From Clavibacter phaseoli (GTDB lineage: Bacteria; Actinomycetota; Actinomycetes; Actinomycetales; Microbacteriaceae): a DNA stretch of 64,000 nt. Shown piece after piece: positions 9,651 to 19,026 of this stretch (the stretch's first letter is position 1; each line of letters begins with the position of its first letter). The notes under the pieces are model-generated. The model saw nothing but the letters and a program-made list of their open reading frames with translations. It made no database searches and was not told where the DNA came from. The translations under genes were made by a program, and so were the position numbers. The stretch is from the NCBI RefSeq assembly GCF_021922925.1, contig NZ_CP040786.1:2108001-2172000 (forward strand), read 5' to 3'.

Positions 9651-11252
9651 TCACGCCTCCGCCTGGTTCATGGCGTTCACGAAGCGGGCCGTGACGGGAT
9701 CCCGCGGCGCGTCGATGACCTGGCGGGCGGGGCCGTCCTCCACGACGACGCCCCCGGCCATGAACACGACGCGGTCGGCCACGTCGCGGGCGAACCGCAT
9801 CTGGTGGGTGGCGATGAGCATGGTGAGTCCTTCTCTCTGGGCGAGACCCCGGATGACGGCGAGCACCTCGGCCACCAGCTCGGGGTCGAGGGCGCTGGTG
9901 GGCTCGTCGAGCAGCAGCACGCGCGGGCTCGCCGCGAGGGCGCGGGCGATCCCGACGCGCTGCTGCTGCCCGCCGGACAGGTGCCGCGGCAGCACGTCGG
10001 CGCGGGCCGCGAGGCCGACCCCGGCGAGCAGCTCGCGGGCGCGCGCCTCGGCGGCGGCGGGATCCATGCCGGCGACCCAGCGCAGGGGCGCGGCGACGTT
10101 CTGCTGCGCCGTGAGGTGGTGGAACAGGTTGAACTGCTGGAACACCATGCCGACGCCGGCCTCCACGCGCTGGGCGGCGACCGCCGCCTCGGGCGCCAGG
10201 CGCCCGGCGGCGTCGAGGCCGATGGGGCGGCCGGCCAGCAGCACCTCGCCGGAGTCCACCGTCTCCAGCCGGTTGATGGTGCGGAGGAGCGTGCTCTTGC
10301 CGGAGCCGCTCGGCCCGAGGAGCGCGATGACCTCGCCCGCGCGGATGGTGAGGTCGATGCCGCGGAGCACCTCGTTCGCGCCGTACCGCTTCCGCACGCC
10401 CCGCAGCTCCACGATGGGCGGGCCGAGGACGCGCGCGCCGGGGTCCGCCGGGCCGGTCGGCGCGCGGCCGTCCGGGCTGGCGACGGCCGCCGCGGCCACC
10501 GGATCCTCCGCCGCGGCTCCCCCGGAATCGACGCCGCCGTCCGACGCCGCCGCCCGCGCGCGCCGCCGCGGCACGAGGCGCGACAGGAACGACCTGCGGT
10601 TCGTGCGGTCGAGGTCGGCCGCGTCCTCGACGAGCAGCTGCGTCACGGTGACGATGCCCGTGAGGAGCAGGTACATCACCGCCGAGGCGAAGTAGATGCT
10701 GAAGTACTCGAACGTGCTCGACGCGAGCTGCTGGCTGCGGAGGGTGAGCTCGGGCACGGCGATGATCGACGCGAGCGCGCTGTTCTTCATGGTCGACACG
10801 GCCTCGTTCCCGAGCGCCGGGACGATCGAGCGCGCCGCCTGCGGCCCGACGACGCGGCGCATGACCACACGCGGCACCATCCCGAGGGCGCGGGCGGCGG
10901 CGGTCTGGCCCGCGTCCACCCCGCGCACGCCCGAGCGCAGGATCTCGGCGAAGAACGCCGCCTCGTTCAGCGCGAGCGCGAGCGCCCCCGCCGCGATGGG
11001 CGACAGCACGATGCCCACGTGGGGCAGCGCCGTGAAGACGAACACGAGCTGCAGGATCAGCGGCGTCCCGCGGTAGATGACCGTGTAGGCCCGCGCCAGG
11101 ACGGCGAGCGCGCGGAACCGGCTGAGCTGCATGGCCGCGAGCACGCCGCCGACGAGCAGCCCGCCGAAGAAGCCGTAGAGCGTCAGCTGCGCCGTGATGC
11201 CGATGCCCTGGAGGAGGTACGGGAGGGTGAGGTAGTGCAGGAACTGGTCCAC
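9651..11252 (-). CDS. Fused polar amino-acid ABC transporter: permease plus ATP-binding protein
   Basis: Single reading frame of 533 residues joining two usually separate subunits. Residues about 1-210 are a HisM/GlnP-type permease with several hydrophobic segments and the EAA loop (Ala-Ala-Arg-Ala-Leu-Gly-Met near 118-124). Residues about 215-275 are a linker rich in Ala, Pro and Gly. Residues about 278-530 are a GlnQ-type ATPase with Walker A Gly-Pro-Ser-Gly-Ser-Gly-Lys-Ser, the signature Leu-Ser-Gly-Gly-Gln-Gln-Gln-Arg, Walker B Val-Leu-Leu-Leu-Asp-Glu-Pro-Thr and a switch His. GTG start at 11252 with a GGAAGG upstream. Its partner solute-binding lipoprotein is encoded 27 nt upstream. It probably works as a homodimer importing an amino-acid-like or amide substrate. 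Confidence 0.92.
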   Translation of the reverse strand: MDQFLHYLTLPYLLQGIGITAQLTLYGFFGGLLVGGVLAAMQLSRFRALAVLARAYTVIYRGTPLILQLVFVFTALPHVGIVLSPIAAGALALALNEAAFFAEILRSGVRGVDAGQTAAARALGMVPRVVMRRVVGPQAARSIVPALGNEAVSTMKNSALASIIAVPELTLRSQQLASSTFEYFSIYFASAVMYLLLTGIVTVTQLLVEDAADLDRTNRRSFLSRLVPRRRARAAASDGGVDSGGAAAEDPVAAAAVASPDGRAPTGPADPGARVLGPPIVELRGVRKRYGANEVLRGIDLTIRAGEVIALLGPSGSGKSTLLRTINRLETVDSGEVLLAGRPIGLDAAGRLAPEAAVAAQRVEAGVGMVFQQFNLFHHLTAQQNVAAPLRWVAGMDPAAAEARARELLAGVGLAARADVLPRHLSGGQQQRVGIARALAASPRVLLLDEPTSALDPELVAEVLAVIRGLAQREGLTMLIATHQMRFARDVADRVVFMAGGVVVEDGPARQVIDAPRDPVTARFVNAMNQAEA

Positions 11253-11279
11253 GGGGATCCTTCCGGTGCCGTCGCCGGG

Positions 11280-12191
11280 TCAGTCCGTGGTGCTGAGGAT
11301 GGTGGGCGCCTCGACCGCGTTCTCGTCGAGGTCCCAGTCGGCGGCGAGCCGCTGCTGCAGCCCGGAGTCCTGGACGGCGACGAGCGCGGCCTCCATGGCG
11401 TCGCGGAAGTCGGTCCGCTCCTGCGGCACGGCGATGCCGATCTTGTAGTCGAGGGTCACGGCCGTGGCCTTGTCGAGGTCGTCCGGGTGCTCCTGGATGA
11501 AGCGGTTCACGGTGTTGACGTCGTTGATGTACGTGTCGGCCCGGCCGGCGAGGATCGCGTGCACGCAGTCGGCGTTGCCGTCGAAGAGGCTCACGGTCGG
11601 GGCCGCCTCGCCCGCCGCCTCGCAGTCGGGGGCGAGCGCCTCCACGAGCGGCACCTCCACGAAGCCCTTGTTGAGCGCGACCGTGGTGCCGCAGAGCGAG
11701 GTGTCGATCCCGGTGAGCTGCTTCGGGTTCCCCTTCGCGACGAGCAGGCCGTCGAAGACCTTGGAGTAGGTGATGAAGTCGGCGTTGGCCGCCCGCTCCT
11801 CGGTCGCGTAGATGTCGGAGATCACGAAGTCGGCCTGGCCGCTCGCCATGGTGGGGATCAGCTCGGCGAACGCGACGGGCACGTAGTCGACCGTGAAGCC
11901 GAGGCACGCGCCCATGGCCTCGCCGAGGTCGATGTCGAAGCCCTCGTAGACGCTCGGGTCGTCCGCGTTCACCGACTCGTAGCCGGGGGTGTGCGGGTTG
12001 ATGGCGTTGGTGAGGGTCTTCCCGACCCAGTCGGGGTGCTGCTCGCGCAGGGCGGAGCACGTGGACCCCTGCGCGAGGTCGGAGTACTTCACGGCGGCGG
12101 CCTCGCCGCCCGCGCTGGCGCCGCTCGCGCAGCCGGTCAGGAGGAGGAGGGCGGCGGCGAGGGCGGCGGCACCGGGGAGCGCTCGGATCAC
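11280..12191 (-). CDS. Family 3 extracellular solute-binding lipoprotein
   Basis: Protein of 303 residues with a short basic N terminus, a hydrophobic core and a lipobox Leu-Leu-Thr-Gly-Cys (Cys21), so a membrane-anchored lipoprotein. The mature part has the family 3 pattern: Tyr-Glu-Gly-Phe-Asp-Ile-Asp-Leu-Gly-Glu-Ala-Met-Gly near residue 82-94, then Met-Ala-Ser-Gly-Gln-Ala-Asp-Phe-Val-Ile-Ser-Asp. This is the binding protein of a polar amino-acid type ABC importer. I chose GTG at 12191 because the signal peptide begins there and an AAAGGA lies upstream. An ATG further upstream would add about 37 non-hydrophobic residues before the signal. First gene of the binding protein, fused ABC, RidA, acetamidase operon. 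A FadR-like palindrome lies 64 nt upstream. Confidence 0.9.
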   Translation of the reverse strand: MIRALPGAAALAAALLLLTGCASGASAGGEAAAVKYSDLAQGSTCSALREQHPDWVGKTLTNAINPHTPGYESVNADDPSVYEGFDIDLGEAMGACLGFTVDYVPVAFAELIPTMASGQADFVISDIYATEERAANADFITYSKVFDGLLVAKGNPKQLTGIDTSLCGTTVALNKGFVEVPLVEALAPDCEAAGEAAPTVSLFDGNADCVHAILAGRADTYINDVNTVNRFIQEHPDDLDKATAVTLDYKIGIAVPQERTDFRDAMEAALVAVQDSGLQQRLAADWDLDENAVEAPTILSTTD

Positions 12192-12254
12192 GGGGGTCCT
12201 TTCGGGAGGCCGCGGCGACGGGGAGGATGCCGCGGGAGGAGGTGATCGGCCGGA

Positions 12255-12265
12255 TGGTCGGACCA
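12255..12265. promoter_or_regulatory. FadR/FCD-type GntR operator candidate (TGGTCGGACCA)
   Basis: Perfect 11-bp palindrome with the TGGTNNNACCA core typical of FadR-subfamily GntR operators. It lies in the intergenic region between the transport operon and the divergent FadR-type gntR gene at 12454, so it most likely serves one or both. Confidence 0.65.
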
Positions 12266-12387
12266 AGTGAGACCGAAGGTATTCGGCGTTCGACGACATC
12301 ACGAGCCCCGGTCGCGACTGGTAACAGCCTCTTCACACGGCCGAAACACCGGGCGCCGGCACGAGCCCGGCGGCGGACGGCGACGCC

Positions 12388-12393
12388 TATGCT
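12388..12393 (+). promoter_or_regulatory. -10 box TATGCT upstream of the FadR-type gntR gene
   Basis: TATGCT matches TANNNT and is 60 nt upstream of the ATG at 12454, leaving a leader that contains the GAGGAG ribosome-binding site. Confidence 0.4.
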
Positions 12394-12453
12394 GAGCGGA
12401 ACCGACCGCCGGGATCCGCACCCGGGCGGCACCCGCGCACCGAGGAGACGCCG

Positions 12454-13191
12454 ATGACCTCCTCCATCCCGGGCATGCGACGGTCGCGCAACGTGCCCGT
12501 GGAGCTGGTCGCCCACCTCGAGCGCCTCATCGCCACCGGCGAGCTCGCCCCCGGCACGAAGCTGCCCGCGGAGCGCGAGCTCGCGCTGAGCATGTCCGTG
12601 TCGCGCTCGTCGCTGCGCGAGGCCATGCACGAGCTCGAGTCGAAGCACCTGGTGGAGCGGACGCCGGGACGCGGGACCATCGTGATGCGGCCGTCCGACG
12701 AGGTGACCCGGCTGCGGGGGCTGGCGCCCGACCGCATGTCGGCGGATCACGTCGCGGAGCTGCGCGAGGTCATCGAGCCGCGGGTGGCGGGATTCGCGGC
12801 CCTGCGCGCGACGCCGGCCAACGTCCTGCAGCTGTCCGACGTGCTGGACCGCTCGAGCGAGGACCTGCGGCAGGCCGAGTCCCTGCGGCTCGACGTGGAG
12901 TTCCACCTGCTGCTCGCGCAGGCCGCGCAGAACCCCCTGCTCTCGGCGCTCTGCACGATGTCGAGCGAGTGGACGGGCGACGTGCGCGCGCACTCGCACG
13001 CCACGCGACGCGGGCGCCGGATCTCGCTCCGCGGCCACCACGCGATCCACGAGGCGGTCGCGGCCCACGACGTGGCGGGCGCGCAGGCCGCCATGGCCGC
13101 GCACCTCGCGGACGTGCGCGAGCTCATCGCGCGCGCCGCCCACGACGACGACGGCGCCGACGGTCCGGGGACCGTCGACGCCGTCGGGTGA
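12454..13191 (+). CDS. GntR family regulator, FadR subfamily
   Basis: Regulator of 245 residues. The winged helix (about 10-75) contains Leu-Pro-Ala-Glu-Arg-Glu-Leu-Ala and the recognition helix Val-Ser-Arg-Ser-Ser-Leu-Arg-Glu-Ala-Met. The C-terminal domain is an FCD helical bundle with Glu-Phe-His near 149-151 and a later Gly-His-His, consistent with a metal-assisted carboxylate pocket. Start ATG has GAGGAG 6 nt upstream. It diverges from the transporter/RidA/acetamidase operon, and the TGGTCGGACCA site between them is the expected FadR-type binding site. I infer substrate-responsive repression of that operon. The stop lies 15 nt from the convergent MFS gene. Confidence 0.9.
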   Translation: MTSSIPGMRRSRNVPVELVAHLERLIATGELAPGTKLPAERELALSMSVSRSSLREAMHELESKHLVERTPGRGTIVMRPSDEVTRLRGLAPDRMSADHVAELREVIEPRVAGFAALRATPANVLQLSDVLDRSSEDLRQAESLRLDVEFHLLLAQAAQNPLLSALCTMSSEWTGDVRAHSHATRRGRRISLRGHHAIHEAVAAHDVAGAQAAMAAHLADVRELIARAAHDDDGADGPGTVDAVG

Positions 13192-13206
13192 GCGGGAGCC
13201 CCGGGG

Positions 13207-14610
13207 TCAGCGCCCGGTGACCGGCGCGGCCACGCCCTCGGCGCCCGTGCGCACGTACTCCTCGTCCTCGGACACGTCCGAGTCGCGGCCCATCGCGAGC
13301 CCCACGAGCGTGAGCACGACGGCGGCCGTGAGGTACAGCGCGATGCCGACCCAGCTGCCCGTCTCCTCGTAGATGATCGTGAACATCAGCGGCGCGATGG
13401 CCCCGCCGATGACGCCGGCGATCGTGTACGCGAGCGAGGCGCCCGTGTAGCGGAGGCGCGGCGAGAACTGCTCGATGATGTACGCCGCCTGCGGCCCGTA
13501 CATGAAGGAGTGGAAGAACAGCCCGAGCACGATGCCCACGCCGAGCACGAAGGTCGACGAGCCGTCGGTGATCGCGAAGAACACGTACGCCCAGACGGCC
13601 GCGCCCACCGCGGCGGCCGCGTACACGGCCCGGCGGTTGATCCGGTCGCTCACGGCGCCCGCGAACGGGATGGTGAACAGCTGCACGGCGGATCCCACGA
13701 GCACCGCCACGAGCACCTGGCTGCGGTCGAAGCCCAGCGTGTTGACGCCGTAGGTGAGCGTGAAGACCGTGAAGAGCGCGTAGAGGACGTCGGGTCCGAC
13801 GCGGGAGAGGATCGCCGCGACGAGCGGGCGCAGCTGGGTGCGGAACACCTCGGACACGGGCGCGCTCGGCCGATCGCCGCGCTCCTGCAGCGCCTTGAAC
13901 ACGGGGGTGTCCTCGAGCTTCAGGCGGATCCAGAGGCCGAACGCCACGAGCAGCGCCGAGAGCAGGAAGGCCACGCGCCAGCCCCAGTCGAGGAAGTCCT
14001 CCTCGGTGAGCAGCACCGTGAGCAGCGCGAGCGCGCCGTTGGCGAGCAGGTTGCCCGCGGGCGGGCCGACCTGCGCGGCCGACGACCAGAAGCCCCTCTT
14101 CCGCGGATCCCCGAACTCGCTCGAGAGCAGCACCGCGCCGCCCCACTCGCCGCCGACGCCCACGCCCTGCGCGAAGCGGAGGAGCACCAGGATGATCGGC
14201 GCCGCGAGCCCGATGGTCGCGTAGCCCGGCAGCACGCCGATGAGGAAGGTCGCGATGCCGATGAGCAGCAGCGTGAGCACGAGGACGGGCTTGCGACCGA
14301 TCTTGTCGCCGAGCCGCCCGAAGACGAACCCGCCGACGGGGCGCGACACGTAGCCGACCGCGTAGGTGGAGAACGCGAGGATCGTCGCCGTGTACGGATC
14401 CGACGACGGGAAGAAGACGACGGGGAACACGACGGCGCTGGCCGCCGAGTAGACGGCGAAGTCGTACCACTCGAGCGAGGTGCCGGTGAGGCTCGCGGTG
14501 AACGCCTTCACGAGCTCGCGGCGGGTGGGCTTCTCGGTCGCGGCGGGTGCCGCGTGCGCGCCGGATGCGGGCGCGGTCGCCGCCGGGGAGGCGGTGGGGT
14601 CGTCGGCCAT
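13207..14610 (-). CDS. MFS transporter, metabolite:H+ symporter (MHS) family
   Basis: Protein of 467 residues with twelve predicted transmembrane segments and long soluble tails. The MHS/ProP/ShiA signature is clear: Gly-Thr-Ser-Leu-Glu-Trp-Tyr-Asp-Phe in helix 1 (about residues 43-51), Gly-Arg-Leu-Gly-Asp-Lys-Ile-Gly-Arg-Lys between helices 2 and 3, and Gln-Gly-Val-Gly-Val-Gly-Gly-Glu-Trp-Gly-Gly in helix 5. Members import carboxylates, aromatic acids or compatible solutes with protons. ATG at 14610 has GAGGAG 4 nt upstream. It diverges from the DUF2848 gene across a palindromic site, so both probably serve one catabolic pathway, supplying uptake in parallel with the ABC importer. Confidence 0.92.
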   Translation of the reverse strand: MADDPTASPAATAPASGAHAAPAATEKPTRRELVKAFTASLTGTSLEWYDFAVYSAASAVVFPVVFFPSSDPYTATILAFSTYAVGYVSRPVGGFVFGRLGDKIGRKPVLVLTLLLIGIATFLIGVLPGYATIGLAAPIILVLLRFAQGVGVGGEWGGAVLLSSEFGDPRKRGFWSSAAQVGPPAGNLLANGALALLTVLLTEEDFLDWGWRVAFLLSALLVAFGLWIRLKLEDTPVFKALQERGDRPSAPVSEVFRTQLRPLVAAILSRVGPDVLYALFTVFTLTYGVNTLGFDRSQVLVAVLVGSAVQLFTIPFAGAVSDRINRRAVYAAAAVGAAVWAYVFFAITDGSSTFVLGVGIVLGLFFHSFMYGPQAAYIIEQFSPRLRYTGASLAYTIAGVIGGAIAPLMFTIIYEETGSWVGIALYLTAAVVLTLVGLAMGRDSDVSEDEEYVRTGAEGVAAPVTGR

Positions 14611-14681
14611 GGGGCTCCTCGGGTGAGGGAGCCGGGCGGCGGATCCGGCGATCGGATCCCGCCCGGCGTCCGGTCGGTGTG

Positions 14682-14691
14682 CTGTATACAG
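14682..14691. promoter_or_regulatory. Second TGTATACA operator candidate
   Basis: Perfect palindrome CTGTATACAG between the divergent MFS and DUF2848 genes. It shares the 8-bp core with the site at 7386-7393 and is followed by a TAGGCAT stretch that may be part of a promoter for the DUF2848 gene. Confidence 0.6.
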
Positions 14692-14774
14692 TAGGCATAC
14701 CGGAGCCCCTGCACCATGGCCGGGGCACCCGGATCCGCAATTCTTCACACGCTCGAAACACCACCGGAGGACCG

Positions 14775-15458
14775 ATGACCACCCTGCGCTTCCAGCTGCC
14801 CGACGGATCCACCCCGAGCGTCGAGGTCGTGTCGCTCCTCAACGCCGGCTACGCGGGCCGCGACCAGGCCGAGGTGCAGGCGCACATCGACGAGCTGGCC
14901 GAGCTCGGCGTGCCCGGACCCGAGACCACGCCCGCGCTCTACCCCGTCGCGCCGTACCTCGCGTCGCAGGCCGACGCGGTGCCCGCGCAGCACGGCCGCA
15001 CCTCGGGCGAGGCCGAGTGGGCCCTCGTGATCACCGACGACGACGTGCTCCTCACCGTCGCGTGCGACCACACCGACCGCGCGCTCGAGGTGCACGGCGT
15101 CGCGTGGAGCAAGAACGCCGGACCGGACGTGCTGGGACGGAAGGCCTGGCGCCTCGCCGACGTGCGCGACCGCCTCGACGCGATCCGCCTGCGCGGCTGG
15201 GTCGGCGAGGAGGGCGCCGAGGAGCTCATCCAGGACTCCACGCTCGCCGCGCTCCTCACCCCCGACCACTGGCTCGAGGTGCTCGAGCAGCGCGGCCTCC
15301 GGGTGCCCGGCACGGTGCTCATCTCGGGCACGGTCGCCATGGTCCCGGGCGTCGACCAGTTCGCGTCGCGCTGGCGCGTGCAGCTCGAGGATCCCGCCAC
15401 GGGCGAGACCATCGACGCCGCCTACCGCGTGGAGCTGCTCCCCGAGGCGATCGGCTGA
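14775..15458 (+). CDS. DUF2848 family protein
   Basis: Protein of 227 residues recognised as DUF2848 by the N-terminal Gly-Tyr-Ala-Gly-Arg-Asp, the His-Ile-Asp-Glu-Leu-Ala-Glu-Leu-Gly-Val-Pro segment (about 40-50), the Ser-Gly-Glu-Ala-Glu motif near 78-82, and Cys-Asp-His-Thr-Asp-Arg-Ala-Leu-Glu-Val-His near 99-109 followed by Trp-Ser-Lys-Asn. The family has no assigned reaction but is repeatedly found in catabolic clusters. The conserved Glu, Asp and His residues look like a metal site similar to fumarylacetoacetase-like hydrolases (inference). ATG at 14775 has GGAGG 4 nt upstream. Divergent from the MHS transporter and ends at a strong hairpin. Confidence 0.82.
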   Translation: MTTLRFQLPDGSTPSVEVVSLLNAGYAGRDQAEVQAHIDELAELGVPGPETTPALYPVAPYLASQADAVPAQHGRTSGEAEWALVITDDDVLLTVACDHTDRALEVHGVAWSKNAGPDVLGRKAWRLADVRDRLDAIRLRGWVGEEGAEELIQDSTLAALLTPDHWLEVLEQRGLRVPGTVLISGTVAMVPGVDQFASRWRVQLEDPATGETIDAAYRVELLPEAIG

Positions 15459-15494
15459 TCCCGTCCCGCGCCCGCCACGCGACCCACCAGCGCC

Positions 15495-15522
15495 CGCCCC
15501 GCCGGCCCATCCCGGCGGGGCG
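15495..15522 (+). terminator. Hairpin terminator after the DUF2848 gene
   Basis: Perfect 11-bp arms with a 6-nt loop, directly before the purS promoter. Confidence 0.65.
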
Positions 15523-15533
15523 CGGCCGTCCGG

Positions 15534-15539
15534 TACGCT
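15534..15539 (+). promoter_or_regulatory. -10 box TACGCT of the purSQL operon
   Basis: TACGCT matches TANNNT. It is 39 nt upstream of the purS GTG and leaves room for an AGGA/GGAG ribosome-binding region. Confidence 0.45.
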
Positions 15540-15578
15540 GAGCGCATCCACCCGCCTCCAGGAATCCGGAGTCCCATC

Positions 15579-15970
15579 GTGCCCACGATCGTCGTCGAAG
15601 TGATGCCCAAGGCCGAGCTGCTCGACCCCCAGGGGAAGGCCGTGGCCGGCGCCCTGGCCCGCCTCGGCAAGGACCGCTTCACCGGCGTCCGCATCGGCAA
15701 GCGCTTCGAGCTCACCGTCGAGGGCGAGGTGGACGACGCGCTGCTCGCCGACGTCCAGTCGCTCGCCGCCGACATGCTCTCCAACTCCGTCATCGAGGAC
15801 GTCATCAGCGTCCACGTCGCCGGGCTCGACGGCTTCGGCATCAGCGCCGAGGCCGACATGGCCACCGGCAACGTCACCGACAAGCGCACGGTCGCCGACG
15901 GCGGCACGGCGGAGACGAACGCCGCCGCGCACCCGCTCCCCCACGGTTCCGCCGCGGCGGAGCAGCGCTG

Positions 15971-15971
<1 letters not shown>
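15579..15971 (+). CDS. purS: Phosphoribosylformylglycinamidine synthase, PurS subunit
   Basis: PurS homologue with the compact alpha/beta core in residues 1-82: Val-Glu-Val-Met-Pro-Lys at the start, Gly-Lys-Arg-Phe-Glu-Leu in the middle and Ser-Asn-Ser-Val-Ile-Glu-Asp at the end. This small subunit bridges PurL and PurQ in the FGAM synthase complex of de novo purine synthesis. At 130 residues it is about 45 longer than classical PurS (about 82), because of a Thr/Ala-rich C-terminal tail with no recognisable domain. GTG start at 15579. The stop overlaps the purQ ATG by one base (TGATG). Confidence 0.93.
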
Positions 15972-16662
<691 letters not shown>

Positions 16663-16666
<4 letters not shown>

Positions 16667-19026
16667 GCGTCCACCCCGATCCCGCATCCGTCCCCACCGA
16701 GACCCCCGCGGGTACGGGGCAGGGCGTCCGCCGCCATGTCGCCGACACCGTCGAGATGGCCGAGCGCACCCCGGAGAAGGAGCAGCCGTACGCGGCGCTC
16801 GGGCTCACGGAGGGCGAGTACCTCAAGATCCGCGAGATCCTCGGCCGCCGCCCCACGAGCGGCGAGCTCGCCATGTACTCGGTCATGTGGAGCGAGCACT
16901 GCTCCTACAAGTCCTCGAAGAAGTACCTGCGCCAGTTCGGCCAGAAGGTCTCCGAGTCCATGAAGAAGGACCTCATGGTCGGCATGGGCGAGAACGCCGG
17001 CGTCGTGGACGTGGGCGAGGGCTGGGCCGTCACCTTCAAGATCGAGAGCCACAACCACCCCTCCTACATCGAGCCGTTCCAGGGCGCGGCCACGGGCGTC
17101 GGCGGCATCGTCCGCGACATCATCTCGATGGGCGCCCGCCCCGTCGCCGTGATGGACGCCCTGCGCTTCGGCGACATCGACGACCCCGACACCGCGCGCG
17201 TCGTGCACGGCGTGGTCGCGGGCATCAGCTTCTACGGCAACTGCCTGGGGCTGCCGAACATCGGCGGCGAGACCTACTTCGACCGCGTGTACCAGGGCAA
17301 CCCGCTCGTCAACGCACTCGCGGTCGGCGTCCTCCGCCACGAGGACCTCCACCTCGCCAACGCGCGCGGCGTGGGCAACAAGGTCGTACTGTTCGGCGCC
17401 CGCACGGGCGGCGACGGCATCGGCGGCGCCTCCATTCTCGCGAGCGACACGTTCGCCGACGGCGGCCCGACCAAGCGCCCCGCGGTGCAGGTCGGCGACC
17501 CGTTCGCCGAGAAGGTGCTCATCGAGTGCTGCCTCGAGCTGTTCGCCAAGGACCTCGTCGAGGGGATCCAGGACCTCGGCGCCGCCGGCATCTCCTGCGC
17601 CACGAGCGAGCTCGCGTCCAACGGCGACGGCGGAATGCACATCCGGCTCGAGGAGGTGCTGCTGCGCGACCCGTCGCTCACGGCCGAGGAGATCCTCATG
17701 TCGGAGAGCCAGGAGCGCATGATGGCGGTCGTGACGCCCGAGAAGCTCGAGGGCTTCCTCGCCGTCGTCCGCAAGTGGGACGTCGAGACGAGCGTGCTCG
17801 GCGAGGTCACCGACACCGGCCGCCTCGTCATCGACCACCACGGCGAGCGCATCGTCGACGTCGAGCCGCGCACGGTCGCGGTCGACGGCCCCGTCTACGA
17901 CCGGCCCGTCTCCTACCCCACGTGGATCGACGCCCTGCAGGCCGACTCCGCGTCGCGCCTCGCGCGCCCCACCGCGCCGGACGACATCAAGGACCAGTTC
18001 CTGCAGCTGCTCGGCAGCCCGAACCTGGCCGACGCGTCGTGGATCACCGACCAGTACGACCGCTACGTCATGGGCAACACGGCCCTGTCATTCCCCGACG
18101 ACGCCGGCATGGTCCGCGTCGACGAGGAGAGCGGCCTCGGCTTCTCCGTCGCCACCGACGCGAACGGCCGCTTCTGCCAGCTCGACCCGTACCGCGGCGC
18201 GCAGCTCGCCCTCGCGGAGGCGTACCGCAACGTCGCCGCTTCCGGCGCCACGCCCGTCGCCGTGAGCGACTGCCTCAACTTCGGCAGCCCCGAGGACCCC
18301 GAGGTGATGTGGCAGTTCAGCCGCACGGTCGAGGGCCTCGCGGACGGCTGCCTGGAGCTCGAGATCCCCGTCACGGGCGGCAACGTCTCCCTCTACAACC
18401 AGACGGGCACGCAGGCGATCCACCCGACGCCCGTGGTGGGCGTGCTCGGCGTGATCGACGACGTCGCGCGCCGCATCCCCTCCGGCTGGCAGGACGAGGG
18501 CGACAACATCTACCTGCTCGGCGTCACGCGCGAGGAGCTCGACGGATCCGCCTGGGCCGGCACCGTGCACGACCACCTCGGCGGCGTCCCGCCGGTGGTC
18601 GACCTCGCCGCCGAGAAGGAGCTCGCCTCGCTCATCGCGGCGGGCGCCACGCAGTCGCTCGTCGCGAGCGCGCACGACCTCTCCGACGGCGGCCTCGGCC
18701 AGGCGCTCGCGGAGGCCGTGATGCGCTTCGGCGTCGGCGCCCGCGTGTGGCTCGACGGCATCGTGCAGCGCGACGGCGTCGACCAGGCGACCGCGCTCTT
18801 CTCCGAGTCCACCGGCCGCATGCTCGTCACGGTGCCGCGAGAGGACGACGTCAAGTTCCAGGGCCTCTGCGAGGGGCGCGGCTACCCCGTGCTCCGCATC
18901 GGGGTGACGGACGCGCAGGCGCCCGGCCTCGAGCTGCAGGGCCTGTTCACCCTGTCCGTGGACGAGCTGCGCGGGATCCACCGCGCCACGCTCCCCACCC
19001 GCTTCGGCACCGCCGTGGAGGCATGA
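16663..19026 (+). CDS. purL: Phosphoribosylformylglycinamidine synthase, synthetase subunit PurL
   Basis: Small-type PurL of 787 residues, catalysing the ATP-dependent conversion of FGAR to FGAM using ammonia delivered by PurQ. Characteristic segments include [11 protein letters not shown] (about 77-87), the Ser-His-Asn-His-Pro motif near 127-131, and two repeated AIRS-like halves with Gly-Gly-Glu-Thr-Tyr-Phe and Gly-Gly-Asn-Val-Ser. I used the GTG at 16663, which overlaps the purQ stop. The first 35 or so residues are variable, and an ATG at codon 32 could also be used. Followed with a 4-nt overlap by a dienelactone-hydrolase-like gene. Confidence 0.96.

Noticed and set aside
9238-13143. Giant minus-strand frame of about 1300 codons running through several genes
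   Set aside because: Only its last 137 codons (RidA) are real. The rest is an Arg/Pro-rich shadow of the ABC transporter, binding protein and GntR genes, a common artefact at this GC content.
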